DNA of 24,487 bases from a virus, in the IMG/VR virus record IMGVR_UViG_3300031974_002716, positions 1 to 24,487 of that record; one strand, 5' to 3'. Under the pieces are notes generated by a model. It searched no databases. It was not told where the DNA came from and saw only the letters and a list, made by a program, of their open reading frames with translations. Positions 1 to 6,842 of the stretch are shown here, in pieces. The position numbers and the translations under genes are program-made. Each line of letters starts with the position of its first letter. Position 1 is the stretch's first letter.

Positions 1-1404
1 TGTGTTTAGCAGTATAGGACACCCTGTCTCTTCGTACCAACGCTCTAGCAGTTTTCTAAAGCCCACGCTTTCATTTGTAGAAACTGTCTGTACCCTACTG
101 GTGCCGTCCCCGTGGATGATTGCAGGTAGTCCAGGATCTGTGCAAGTTGAAGTGTATTGCATATAGGGTCCTGTTGGTCCGTCAAAGTAATCTTTTGCAT
201 GTTCTTCAAGGACTGCTGGGGCAAAGGGTCTAAAAAGTTGCCTCTTCTTAATATTGTTAACTCGGTCTTTGATGTCGGGCCCTCGGGGGTCTGCAAGTAA
301 GGAGCGGTGTCCAAGTGCTCTGGGTCCAAACTCTGCACGGCCGTTGGCAACACCAACAATACCAGTAGTAAGTAATTCCTGTAACGCTTCTTCAACTGGA
401 TACTCTCCTTCTATATTGTGACCTAAGTACGGACCTGGCCAATTAATATGTTGCTTCCAGTGTGCTAATGGCGCACCTATTGCACTACCGGCATCACCCG
501 GGTTGGGCATAATCCAAGCATCGTTCCAGTCTTTAACAATAGTGCTGTTAGCAGCACAGTTTAATGCACACCCTCCCATTAGTACAAGGTTACCCGATGG
601 TGATTTCCATCTAGCCCAATTGCTGATATACTTCAATAAGTACGCATATATTGCTTGCACAGCAGCCGCTATATCCATGAGGTCCTGCGGCGTATTCAAT
701 TCAGGTCTCCACCACAAGCACCCCCTATGCAAATTATGTCTAAGTTTTACTCTGGGTCTTTCCCAAAATATTTGTAGCCAACTATGATCGTCAATAGGGT
801 AGAAAAATTCTTGTAGTATTTCGTTAAAGAATCTTAGAGGGTCGCCGTATGCTGCCATACCCATGAGGATGTATTCGTCCTCTTGTGGCTTTAGTCCGAG
901 TCTCTGTGTAAATGCCGAATACCAAAGCCCGATCGAGTGAGGGTATTGTTGTGAATATATTCTCCGGAGGCCTTTTTCTTCGTCGGCGTTCCAGATAGTG
1001 AGTGTATCAAACTCTCCAATACTGTCAATACAAACAACAGTGGCTTCTCTAAAAGGACTAGTATAAAAACCGGCAGCAACATGGGCAAGGTGATGATCAG
1101 TATACCTAATAGGAGCAGATATACCATACTGTCGAAGATAATGATTAATATTGTTTTTACCAACGTATTTGATTCCTTGTCCTGCTCGAAGTTGTCTAAG
1201 AGTTTTTCTAAAGGGTCTTTCGTACCATACCACTTCATCAGGCTCTCCCCATTTTCTTGCCTCGCATATTAATTTATCATTTAAATGCGCATCGTTTTTT
1301 ATACCACTGTATCTTTCGCTGTGGCTTGCAAACACAAGTTCTTTATTTTTAAATACTGCTAATGCTGCATCGTGGCTATTAGCACTTATACCCCAAGTAA
1401 TCAT
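1..1404 (-). CDS. NodU/CmcH-family carbamoyltransferase, 3' end cut by window edge
   Basis: The open frame starts at ATG 1404 and runs off the left edge, giving 468 codons without a stop. The family transfers a carbamoyl group from carbamoyl phosphate to a sugar or related hydroxyl through a carbamoyl-adenylate. Visible family marks are SHDAALAVF near residues 10-18, DHHLAHVAAGFY near 103-114, GGCALNCAANS in the middle, GRAEFGPRALGHRSLLADPR and the FRPFAPAVL segment. The last residues in the window (CPILLNT) match the conserved PxLLNTSFN block, so roughly 50-150 residues are missing. The start overlaps the stop of the small gene 1401-1502 as ATGA. With the glycan genes further right, O-carbamoylation of a surface sugar is the likely role. 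The family is clear; the acceptor is unknown. Confidence 0.93.
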   Translation of the reverse strand, partial: MITWGISANSHDAALAVFKNKELVFASHSERYSGIKNDAHLNDKLICEARKWGEPDEVVWYERPFRKTLRQLRAGQGIKYVGKNNINHYLRQYGISAPIRYTDHHLAHVAAGFYTSPFREATVVCIDSIGEFDTLTIWNADEEKGLRRIYSQQYPHSIGLWYSAFTQRLGLKPQEDEYILMGMAAYGDPLRFFNEILQEFFYPIDDHSWLQIFWERPRVKLRHNLHRGCLWWRPELNTPQDLMDIAAAVQAIYAYLLKYISNWARWKSPSGNLVLMGGCALNCAANSTIVKDWNDAWIMPNPGDAGSAIGAPLAHWKQHINWPGPYLGHNIEGEYPVEEALQELLTTGIVGVANGRAEFGPRALGHRSLLADPRGPDIKDRVNNIKKRQLFRPFAPAVLEEHAKDYFDGPTGPYMQYTSTCTDPGLPAIIHGDGTSRVQTVSTNESVGFRKLLERWYEETGCPILLNT

Positions 1405-1502
1405 GCAGCGTCAATAGCCGCTTGCATAAGTTTTTGTGGTAGACTGCATACCCAAATGTATGGTACCCAAAACAAAATATTATAGATTATTATTTCTGTC
1501 AT
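1401..1502 (-). CDS. 33-residue hydrophobic small protein
   Basis: A 34-codon frame begins at ATG 1502. That ATG overlaps the TGA of the upstream 40-residue gene, and its own TGA overlaps the ATG of the carbamoyltransferase, so it links both by ATGA junctions. The N-terminal half (IIIYNILFWVPYIWV) is strongly hydrophobic and could be one membrane segment. The short C-terminal tail (LPQKLMQAAIDAA) is amphipathic. I recognise no family. The perfectly nested spacing argues that it is real and translated; its size and lack of motifs leave doubt. Confidence 0.55.
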   Translation of the reverse strand: MTEIIIYNILFWVPYIWVCSLPQKLMQAAIDAA

Positions 1503-1621
1503 TTGTATATAAACGGATCCTTTTCTTTTAATTCCTTAATACGTTTTTTAAAGGCACGTTCTTCTTTATACCACGTGATAGGATATATGATCCAGTTCCA
1601 AAATCTTTTTAAGTAAACCAT
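1499..1621 (-). CDS. 40-residue basic/aromatic small protein of marine T4-like phages
   Basis: This 41-codon frame starts at ATG 1621, inside the last codons of the primase gene, and ends with a TGA that overlaps the next small gene. The protein opens with an aromatic stretch (LKRFWNWIIYPITWYKEE) and ends with a lysine/arginine-rich helix and DPFIYK. From memory, very similar short proteins occur near the primase in marine T4-like phages; I did not search. Function unknown. The aromatic N-terminus followed by a charged helix could sit at a membrane face, but that is a guess. Confidence 0.65.
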   Translation of the reverse strand: MVYLKRFWNWIIYPITWYKEERAFKKRIKELKEKDPFIYK

Positions 1622-2586
1622 TTCTTTGCTTTCAACCTTATCTTTAATGGGCTGCTTTCAGCAGCACTTGCTATACTATACAATGTATATAGCCTTCCGT
1701 GTCTTGTAACACAATCGCCTATATCATTAATATCTGCATCCCAGTCTGGCATACTAACATGCCATCCTCTGTCAATTGCTTGTTCTACTAACTTGCTGCC
1801 GGCTTTATCTCTATCCGGTACAACATATATATCTTTGCCTAGTCTGTTGAGCAACAATGCTTGTGCATCTCCAATGTCACTACCTGTTAATGCACAACCT
1901 TCAATGTGTATTGCATCCAATGGACCTTCACATAATATACAGAATATTTTGTTGTGTCCTTGTTCGTCTAATCCATACACAAAACCAGGTTGCGAGTCAG
2001 TTAGATACTTTGGCTTGCTTTCCCCTACTGTACGGGCTGTATATCCAATTATACGCCCCTCGTAGTAGAAAGGTATAATAAGTCTTTCTCTGTATCCTAA
2101 CTGTGGCGACCAATAGTAATCTGTATCATCTAAGTTGAGATTACGTGCAGCCATATACTCTAACACTGCCATACTGTGTTTGTCAAAGTTTTCTATATCA
2201 GCAATGCGTACACTATCTTCTGGCAAATGCACTGTACCAAATGTAGGTAATTCTACATTGTGTTTTTGTACTTCTATACCTTCGTTTTCACGCATAACAT
2301 CTAATGCTAGTTTTGTGATATCTGCATCAGGTGCGTTCATCCACTCTAACAGTTTCTTAAACTTGTAACTTAGATTGCGCCCCGGTTGCCAACTTGCTTT
2401 GAAGCCACAGTTAAAGCAATGATAACTTACATTATCGCCTTCGTATATAACACCGCCACGTCCTCTTGTGTCTGCATTTTCATTATTATGTACACAACAA
2501 GGCGCATTGAAACTAGTCCACCCACTAGGTGTAGTTTTGCGCTTACCGGGCAGGTACAAGGCCAGAGTGTCAGATACAATGCTCAT
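1609..2586 (-). CDS. 61: DNA primase, T4 gp61-like
   Basis: The 325-residue product has the two parts of a T4-type primase, which lays down RNA primers with the gp41 helicase at the fork. An N-terminal zinc-binding site is formed by C30, C31, H33, C57 and C60 (FNAPCCVHN and CFNCGF). A TOPRIM-type catalytic core follows with E220 in LCEGPLDAI and the acidic pair D258/D260 in VVPDRDKAG. Length is close to T4 gp61 (about 340). The start is fixed by the MSIVSD..ALYLPGK opening. A TTGACA-17-TAATAT promoter lies directly upstream and leaves essentially no 5' leader. Its 3' end overlaps the small gene 1499-1621. The partner helicase gene is not in this window. Confidence 0.93.
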   Translation of the reverse strand: MSIVSDTLALYLPGKRKTTPSGWTSFNAPCCVHNNENADTRGRGGVIYEGDNVSYHCFNCGFKASWQPGRNLSYKFKKLLEWMNAPDADITKLALDVMRENEGIEVQKHNVELPTFGTVHLPEDSVRIADIENFDKHSMAVLEYMAARNLNLDDTDYYWSPQLGYRERLIIPFYYEGRIIGYTARTVGESKPKYLTDSQPGFVYGLDEQGHNKIFCILCEGPLDAIHIEGCALTGSDIGDAQALLLNRLGKDIYVVPDRDKAGSKLVEQAIDRGWHVSMPDWDADINDIGDCVTRHGRLYTLYSIASAAESSPLKIRLKAKKWFT

Positions 2587-2592
2587 AGCACT

Positions 2593-2621
2593 ATATTAAC
2601 ATCAATGATTTACATTGTCAA
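2593..2621 (-). promoter_or_regulatory. Sigma-70-type promoter of the primase gene
   Basis: On the minus strand, TTGACA (2621-2616), a 17-base spacer and TAATAT (2598-2593) form a near-consensus promoter. Only six bases separate the -10 box from the primase ATG, so the expected +1 is the A of the start codon. The -35 box overlaps the stop region of the gene to the right (2618-2971). Confidence 0.75.
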
Positions 2622-2971
2622 TGATTTAATTGAATACTGTTGACAACACCATCTGTGTACACAACTGTTGTTCTAACCCAAACATAATTTCCAGTAAAGT
2701 TGTAAAGGAAACTACCTGTTGCATTTGCCCCTTCGCTTTCTGTTGATGTATGAGTTACAATTCCAAACCAATCGTCTGCTGTCGGTGATGTTGCCAATGA
2801 TGCTTGTATTGTTACAGTGCCAATTAAGCCTGTAAGATTAATTTGAACAGTGTGTAATCCATCTGCTCTACTATAAAATCCATCACCTTTGTAGGCATTT
2901 CCTTCTACCGTCTCAGTTGTACTATCACCCGGATGCGTTGTTGTTGATAAAATTATTTCACTACTTGCCAT
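2618..2971 (-). CDS. Small probable virion beta-sandwich protein, paralogue of the next gene's C-terminus
   Basis: The 117-residue product is rich in Thr, Ser, Gly and Val, with no catalytic motif. Alternating hydrophobic strands suggest an all-beta domain. The segment from GLHTVQINLTGLIG through VQASL-type, W, F-x-G-x-Y and terminal I-x-x-I positions aligns by eye with the last 80 residues of the protein upstream (2973-3761), so the two probably share a fold by duplication. The genes are nearly adjacent (stop and start one base apart) and likely share the late promoter at 3783-3790. Proteins like this are often minor capsid, fibre or baseplate components in T4-like phages. Virion role is inferred. 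Confidence 0.75.
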   Translation of the reverse strand: MASSEIILSTTTHPGDSTTETVEGNAYKGDGFYSRADGLHTVQINLTGLIGTVTIQASLATSPTADDWFGIVTHTSTESEGANATGSFLYNFTGNYVWVRTTVVYTDGVVNSIQLNH

Positions 2972-2972
2972 T

Positions 2973-3761
2973 TTAATTTCTCACTAATATCTTTGTAATT
3001 TTATTTGTTGGATCAGCACTTGCCTTAAATCGCAAATATGTATATACACCATTAAAACTGCTAGGCACAGGCTCAGTTTCGCTGCCTGTAAATGTTAAAG
3101 TACTTACTGTAGTCCAATTATTTAAACCGCTAATTTGATTATCTAAAGTTGCTTGCACTTCGATATCTCCAATATATTCATCAGAGTATACTGCAACTGT
3201 ATGTAAAGCATCATTTCCGTTTAATCCCGGGTCTGCTGTTATTTTATCTGCACTAGAAGATCCTGCAACCCAATAGTCTGTTTCGGGTAAAAAGTTAGTT
3301 ATTTCTTTGCTACTTTTTGGTCCTGCATAAGCAGTAGCATCAACAAATATGTTACCAGCACTTTCAAATCCTCTGTTAGCATATGTTAGAGTATTTTCAC
3401 TAGATCCTTCTATGTAAACATTATATTGTAAATATTGCTGTTTCACATTTAGTAAATCGTTTTCACTTAGAGTAACATTGAATAATCCTTTTAGTGAAGT
3501 ACTACTACCATCGTCTTGTATAGTGCATTGCTTTTCGATAATTTTTGTTTTGTTTTCATCGTAAATTACAATAACAGGTGTGTCGGTTACTCTTACTGGT
3601 TTTTGATCAGCATTTAACATTCTAAATTGAATTTTATTATCAATGCCTCTATATGCTTTTATTTGTCTACTATACACTGGTCTATACTCCACAACGAATC
3701 CTATATCGTTTGATACCACGTCAACTTTGTTTTCATATAAATATCTAGGTATTAGTTGCAT
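2973..3761 (-). CDS. Probable virion structural protein (fibre/baseplate type)
   Basis: A 262-residue protein. The N-terminal 120 residues (IKAYRGIDNKIQFRMLNADQ and following) look like the beta-rich adaptor domain seen at the start of some phage baseplate and fibre proteins: a chain of short strands about linear and polarised arguments. A middle linker is rich in Ser, Ala and Gly. The C-terminal 80 residues (ALHTVAVYSDEYIGDIEVQA) resemble the whole of the 117-residue neighbour. It follows a late-type GATAAATA element and an AAGGAT ribosome site. No enzyme motif is seen. A structural role is supported by composition, late promoter and neighbour; the exact location in the particle cannot be told. 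Confidence 0.75.
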   Translation of the reverse strand: MQLIPRYLYENKVDVVSNDIGFVVEYRPVYSRQIKAYRGIDNKIQFRMLNADQKPVRVTDTPVIVIYDENKTKIIEKQCTIQDDGSSTSLKGLFNVTLSENDLLNVKQQYLQYNVYIEGSSENTLTYANRGFESAGNIFVDATAYAGPKSSKEITNFLPETDYWVAGSSSADKITADPGLNGNDALHTVAVYSDEYIGDIEVQATLDNQISGLNNWTTVSTLTFTGSETEPVPSSFNGVYTYLRFKASADPTNKITKILVRN

Positions 3762-3782
3762 TAAGGATCCTTTTTATATAAG

Positions 3783-3790
3783 TATTTATC
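3783..3790 (-). promoter_or_regulatory. T4-like late promoter of the two structural genes
   Basis: Minus-strand GATAAATA matches the T4 late element TATAAATA at seven of eight positions. It lies 21 bases before ATG 3761, with an AAGGAT ribosome site between. The element ends four bases before the plus-strand ATG at 3794, so the divergent gene's control region must overlap it. Confidence 0.6.
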
Positions 3791-3793
3791 GGC

Positions 3794-4165
3794 ATGTTAT
3801 TAAAAGATATTGAACAAAAATTCCCCTACCTGAGTGTTGTCGCATATGGCGGTAATGAATATATAGGTATAATAGTTAACCAAGATACAACTGTGACTAC
3901 AATGTATGTTTATACCAAATTAAAAAACGAAGAAGAAAAAGAGTTATTAATTGAATTAGGTGAAATATGGTGGTGGGAATCTAATCGTATGATACCTATA
4001 AACATTTTTTTACGTAAAGAAATATCTAAATTAAATTATGCAATGATTACAATGAATAGCCGAGACGTAAAAGTAGTAATAGGTCCTTGTGTAAATTTAA
4101 ATAATTTAACAATAAAAAGAGTAAAAAGAAAAAGTGTACAGGTTATGCGGAGACCGGCTCGATAA
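3794..4165 (+). CDS. Conserved 123-residue protein of marine T4-like phages, plus strand
   Basis: One of only two plus-strand genes. The protein begins MLLKDIEQKFPYLSVVAYGG, has a central LGEIWWWESNRMIPINIFL block with three consecutive tryptophans, and ends in a very basic tail (RVKRKSVQVMRRPAR). From memory, close relatives with the GEIWWWESNR block are common in marine T4-like phages, where they remain uncharacterised. The tail could bind nucleic acid. The upstream gap is 32 bases and holds the late element of the divergent gene; TATATA at 3775-3780 could serve as its own -10. The 3' end overlaps the convergent gene 4143-4715 by 23 bases. Confidence 0.85.
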   Translation: MLLKDIEQKFPYLSVVAYGGNEYIGIIVNQDTTVTTMYVYTKLKNEEEKELLIELGEIWWWESNRMIPINIFLRKEISKLNYAMITMNSRDVKVVIGPCVNLNNLTIKRVKRKSVQVMRRPAR

Positions 4166-4715
4166 GTTGCTCGCAAACTAAATTCATATGTACTACACAC
4201 GCCATAGCATAACTGATAGCATGTGCCTTCTTAAAGTAGTAACTGCCGTCTTCAGGCTTCTTCCAAACTTCTTCGAATATCGTTTGCCATGTTTCGTTGA
4301 CAAGATGCCTTTTCGCAGGCCGAATTATCGCTAGTGTTGCTGCTAAATGCTCTACCGAAGTAGGCTTCAATTGCTGCAATAGTTCGCTGTGCCCGTTTAG
4401 ATGAAAGACTTGATCTGAAAAGTCTTTGTGTTCCAATAGTTGCCATAACGGTTCCTTCTCCATTAGTGTGTTTAAGTGTGCTTCGTTCTTAACGTCTTTG
4501 TATATGCTTACGTTAAGAAAGTCTAGTTTAAAGTATCCACGTTCTTCTGCGGTCTTGTGTTCGATAGTAGATAAGTTGTCCACAGGATTATGAGGACACT
4601 CTGTAACATACACACCAGTGTTGTGTTTTTTACCTGTATCTAATTTTGCCACACGGTGTTGTATCTTGTCTAAGACTACACTACGATCAGCAAAATCAAT
4701 ATCAATATCAGGCAC
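4143..4715 (-). CDS. Miniature DnaE/PolC-type (Pol III alpha) catalytic-core protein
   Basis: The 190-residue product reads like a string of the conserved blocks of bacterial Pol III alpha. In order: PDIDIDF (residues 2-8, matching the DnaE palm PDFDVDF with two catalytic Asp), TGVYVTE (33-39), YFKLDFLNV (61-69, matching KFDFLGL with the third catalytic Asp, here D65), LLQQLKPTSVEHLAATLAIIRP (112-133) and YYFKKAHAISYAM (159-171, matching F-x-K-S/T-H-x-x-x-Y). The PHP, beta-binding and OB domains are absent and the spacing is compressed; the usual protein exceeds 1,000 residues. The start is GTG 4715, as a TAA lies directly before it in frame. It overlaps the end of the 59-residue gene. A T4-like phage already has its own polymerase, so the role is unknown. 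Confidence 0.85.
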   Translation of the reverse strand: MPDIDIDFADRSVVLDKIQHRVAKLDTGKKHNTGVYVTECPHNPVDNLSTIEHKTAEERGYFKLDFLNVSIYKDVKNEAHLNTLMEKEPLWQLLEHKDFSDQVFHLNGHSELLQQLKPTSVEHLAATLAIIRPAKRHLVNETWQTIFEEVWKKPEDGSYYFKKAHAISYAMACVVHMNLVCEQLIEPVSA

Positions 4716-4887
4716 TTATTTTACTCCAGTGATACTCACCTTCTTTGGGCGTACTACCAATATACTCCTCACCTGTCTCTCTGTCAATCAATTTCCATTT
4801 CATTGGAGATTTTGTTTTGACAACAAGTTCAACTGGTTCCTCTAATTCATATACATTTACGCCGTCTTGTAGTGTTCTAAAGTTCAT
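4708..4887 (-). CDS. 59-residue conserved small protein
   Basis: The frame runs from ATG 4887, which overlaps the end of the nucleotidyltransferase gene, to TGA 4708-4710, which overlaps the GTG start of the DnaE-like gene. The sequence (FRTLQDGVNVYELEEPVEL, then MKWKLIDRETGEEYIGS) looks like a small two- or three-strand beta domain with a RETGE turn. No family is recognised. The clean junctions on both sides and good coding character support it. A TTGACA-17-TATATT promoter is embedded in its second half. Confidence 0.75.
   Translation of the reverse strand: MNFRTLQDGVNVYELEEPVELVVKTKSPMKWKLIDRETGEEYIGSTPKEGEYHWSKISA
4759..4787 (-). promoter_or_regulatory. Candidate sigma-70-type internal promoter before the DnaE-like gene
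   Basis: Minus-strand TTGACA (4787-4782), 17 bases, TATATT (4764-4759). It lies inside the 59-residue gene and would start RNA near 4752, about 37 bases before the GTG of the DnaE-like gene. The same -35 sequence and spacing recur at 2593-2621, 11162-11190, 12130-12158 and 24084-24112. Being inside a coding region, it could be chance. Confidence 0.5.
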
Positions 4888-5281
4888 TATTATTTCTCAT
4901 TTCTTCTCTAATTTTTGTGGCGCTGATTTTATGTATTTCTTCACCTAAGTCGTGTTCAGTAAATGTATATCCTACACCACGGCCATAACTAATATCCACA
5001 ATGTTGGGCACTATCATTATAATATATTCTTTATGATATGTAAAGCCTTCTTTTGCTAGTTCTTTCTTAATGTTTTCTTCAACGTCTTTAACAATAAATG
5101 GGTTGTCGTCTTGTGTCATTGTGCGACCACCGCTTGCATCTTCTTGTTGTGGTACAGTTCTAATCTGTATGCACACCTGTCCAGTTTCTGCTAATGCACG
5201 TTTGAAAAGTTCTGTGTGTCCTTTGTGCCAAGGCTGCCAACGGCCTAGCATTTGTGTTGTGGGTGCAAAATGATTAAACAT
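4877..5281 (-). CDS. Nucleotidyltransferase of the HxGH superfamily
   Basis: The product of 134 residues carries both signatures of the cytidylyl/adenylyltransferase superfamily: GRWQPWHKGH (13-22, the HxGH nucleotide site) and ISATKIREEM (119-128, the ISxTxxR site). Such enzymes join a nucleotide to a phosphorylated small molecule (NMN, sulfate, glycerol-P and others). I prefer ATG 5281, inside the ATGTTTAA junction with the kinase gene, to an earlier in-frame start at 5311. The tight pairing with an APS kinase-like gene suggests consecutive steps on one substrate; ATP-sulfurylase-like or NMN adenylyltransferase-like activities are both possible. The substrate cannot be read from the sequence. 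Confidence 0.85.
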   Translation of the reverse strand: MFNHFAPTTQMLGRWQPWHKGHTELFKRALAETGQVCIQIRTVPQQEDASGGRTMTQDDNPFIVKDVEENIKKELAKEGFTYHKEYIIMIVPNIVDISYGRGVGYTFTEHDLGEEIHKISATKIREEMRNNNEL

Positions 5282-5705
5282 TTTTTTCTTTCCAATGCTG
5301 ATATCTTTCAACTGCTAACATCAATGTTTCATGAGTATTATCAAACCACTTTGCTACATGATAATCTACGGTAGCAGGAGGCTCAAATAGTTTGTTTGTA
5401 TCTTCGAATCGACCTTCTTTAATAGTGTCCATCCACACTGTAAAGTCAGCATTAAACTCTAATCTAGTTATGTAAGTAGGACACACAAAGTCTGCTACAG
5501 CAACTTTGCCTGCCATAACTACTCCATCTGCTAAATGACGCATACGTTGCGCTTGCCTTACACGCCCTGCTTTAGTAAAGTCCCAGTCATCGTACTTAGT
5601 ACGCACTTCGTCTGCACTAATATGCACTCCGCCTATTAAGTCTGCAAACGGTTTAGCAAGAGTGCTTTTACCACTGCCAGGCAAACCAAATATTAAAATT
5701 TTCAT
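5274..5705 (-). CDS. P-loop kinase resembling adenylylsulfate (APS) kinase
   Basis: The 143-residue protein has a Walker A loop GLPGSGKST (7-15), an ISADEVR segment in the place of the substrate DGD/N block, an R..QA.R..HLA helix, VADFVCPT (70-77) and a RFEDTNKLFEPP segment (99-110). These match the order of APS kinase blocks (CysC), which phosphorylates APS to PAPS. Family members are usually near 200 residues, so this is a short form. It overlaps the zinc-finger gene upstream and the nucleotidyltransferase downstream. Similar short 'adenylylsulfate kinase' proteins are common in marine T4-like phages, but I know of no proof of the substrate. Confidence 0.8.
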   Translation of the reverse strand: MKILIFGLPGSGKSTLAKPFADLIGGVHISADEVRTKYDDWDFTKAGRVRQAQRMRHLADGVVMAGKVAVADFVCPTYITRLEFNADFTVWMDTIKEGRFEDTNKLFEPPATVDYHVAKWFDNTHETLMLAVERYQHWKEKNV

Positions 5706-6382
5706 AAATTCATTTCCTTGATAATTTGTTTTACAAAATTAACGTCTCTTGGTTGTCGTTTGAATCTCAATGCCCAGTGACTTGGATCTAATACAGCACC
5801 AAGCATATTTAGTTGTTCGTCGTTGAAATTGTTTAATGCTGCTTTACCACTGGAACAATTTAAAACCAACCATGGTGAAATCTTACCGTCTTTAATATCC
5901 CACGTAATTCTATTTGTACTAGCATATGAAAAATAATGATTATATACGCTTTCCTTTTCTTTTGCCCATGCTTCCATAGTTTGTATGCTGCGTTCTAATG
6001 CTGTTTCTACGCCCTCTTTGCGAATAAGTTCAATTGCATATTTTTCATACATTGCATCTCTGCACCAGTGATCAAGTTTTACATTACTTGTAACAACATA
6101 ATCGATATACTTATCAGGGTAAAGAGGTCTAACATTATTAACAAAACTGCCAAACTTAACAAAAGCATTATAAAAGGATGACTTAACAAAATCTTCATAT
6201 GTTTTATCTTTCTTGTGTCCTGCACTTAATTTATAAAATCTTTGAAATGCATAAAATCCTACTTGTGTTGGCTTGTCGTCTTTTTGTAACCAGCGTCTCT
6301 TTGGCTCACAAACGTGTGCTATAAGTGTGCTTTCTTTTACATAACTTTTGCCACAATATTCACAAGTGTAATTAGATGTCAA
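5702..6382 (-). CDS. Zinc-finger protein conserved in marine T4-like phages
   Basis: From TTG 6382 the product is 226 residues. A single zinc finger opens it: C7 and C10 (TCEYCGKSY), H23 and C25 (LIAHVC), a CX2C-X12-HXC pattern, followed by a basic stretch (EPKRRWLQK). The rest is helical and charged with blocks such as FYAFQRFYKLS, AFVKFGSFVNNV and KISPWLVLNCSSGKA. I recall homologues in many marine T4-like phages without assigned function. The TTG start overlaps the last codons of the gene upstream; another in-frame TTG at 6445 would add 21 low-complexity residues and is less likely. DNA or RNA binding is likely; a replication or late-transcription role is a guess from neighbours. Confidence 0.8.
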   Translation of the reverse strand: MTSNYTCEYCGKSYVKESTLIAHVCEPKRRWLQKDDKPTQVGFYAFQRFYKLSAGHKKDKTYEDFVKSSFYNAFVKFGSFVNNVRPLYPDKYIDYVVTSNVKLDHWCRDAMYEKYAIELIRKEGVETALERSIQTMEAWAKEKESVYNHYFSYASTNRITWDIKDGKISPWLVLNCSSGKAALNNFNDEQLNMLGAVLDPSHWALRFKRQPRDVNFVKQIIKEMNL

Positions 6383-6842
6383 TTTTTTCGTACCCGTGTT
6401 CGCGGGCGAGTTCTTTGATTTCTTTTTTTGTAGATATTCTAGCAAGTGTTTCGACCTCGTCCATTTTCATTTCTGGATATATGTTTGATAATAATTTTAC
6501 TGCTTTGCTGCTGTCGTCTTTTTTCTTTTTGAGTCCAATCCAAGGATGAAACTGTTTCTTTCCTGTTTTACCTGCAACACATAGTAGTTGCCATTGTAAC
6601 TTAACATGATTAGTTCCGCCTAGTACATTCCAGTTTTTATTGTAATATTCATTTACCTTAAACACTGCTAATGCAGTCTTTTCGTAGTTGCCTTTTACAC
6701 TGCTAATATAACGGTTCAAGTTCCATAAGTCAAGTTTAATATCTTTCTTGCCATCCTCTCCAGCAGCGTCATACAACTCTTTGAAGCCCATGTCGATGCT
6801 TGGTATTAGTTCTTTAAATAGATCTAATTCTTTATTTGGCAT
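6372..6842 (-). CDS. 62: Probable small clamp-loader subunit, T4 gp62-like
   Basis: The 156-residue protein starts at ATG 6842, which overlaps the stop of the 52-residue gene; an extension to 6887 would run back over that gene and is rejected. Blocks are LFKELIPSIDMGFKELYD, NLNRYISSVKG, FHPWIGLKKKK and a C-terminal LARISTKKEIKELAREHG. The layout fits the gp62 partner of the T4 gp44/gp62 clamp loader by eye: helical, no Walker motif, a GK-rich middle and a similar end. Homologues sit in the replication block of marine T4-like phages. The assignment is moderate; a profile comparison with the gp62 family would settle it. No gp44 or gp45 gene is in this window. Confidence 0.6.
   Translation of the reverse strand: MPNKELDLFKELIPSIDMGFKELYDAAGEDGKKDIKLDLWNLNRYISSVKGNYEKTALAVFKVNEYYNKNWNVLGGTNHVKLQWQLLCVAGKTGKKQFHPWIGLKKKKDDSSKAVKLLSNIYPEMKMDEVETLARISTKKEIKELAREHGYEKIDI

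Noticed and set aside
45-395. A 116-codon minus-strand frame that looks like it has a signal peptide
   Set aside because: It lies in another frame of the carbamoyltransferase, whose conserved blocks are continuous across the region.
891-1238. A 115-codon minus-strand frame with strongly hydrophobic stretches
   Set aside because: Shadow of the carbamoyltransferase reading frame; the hydrophobic character comes from reading its codons out of frame.
6382-6445. Longer N-terminus (21 residues) for the zinc-finger protein
   Set aside because: The extension is a low-complexity stretch that overlaps 64 more bases of the upstream gene; TTG 6382 lies next to the finger and fits remembered relatives better. 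Not fully excluded.
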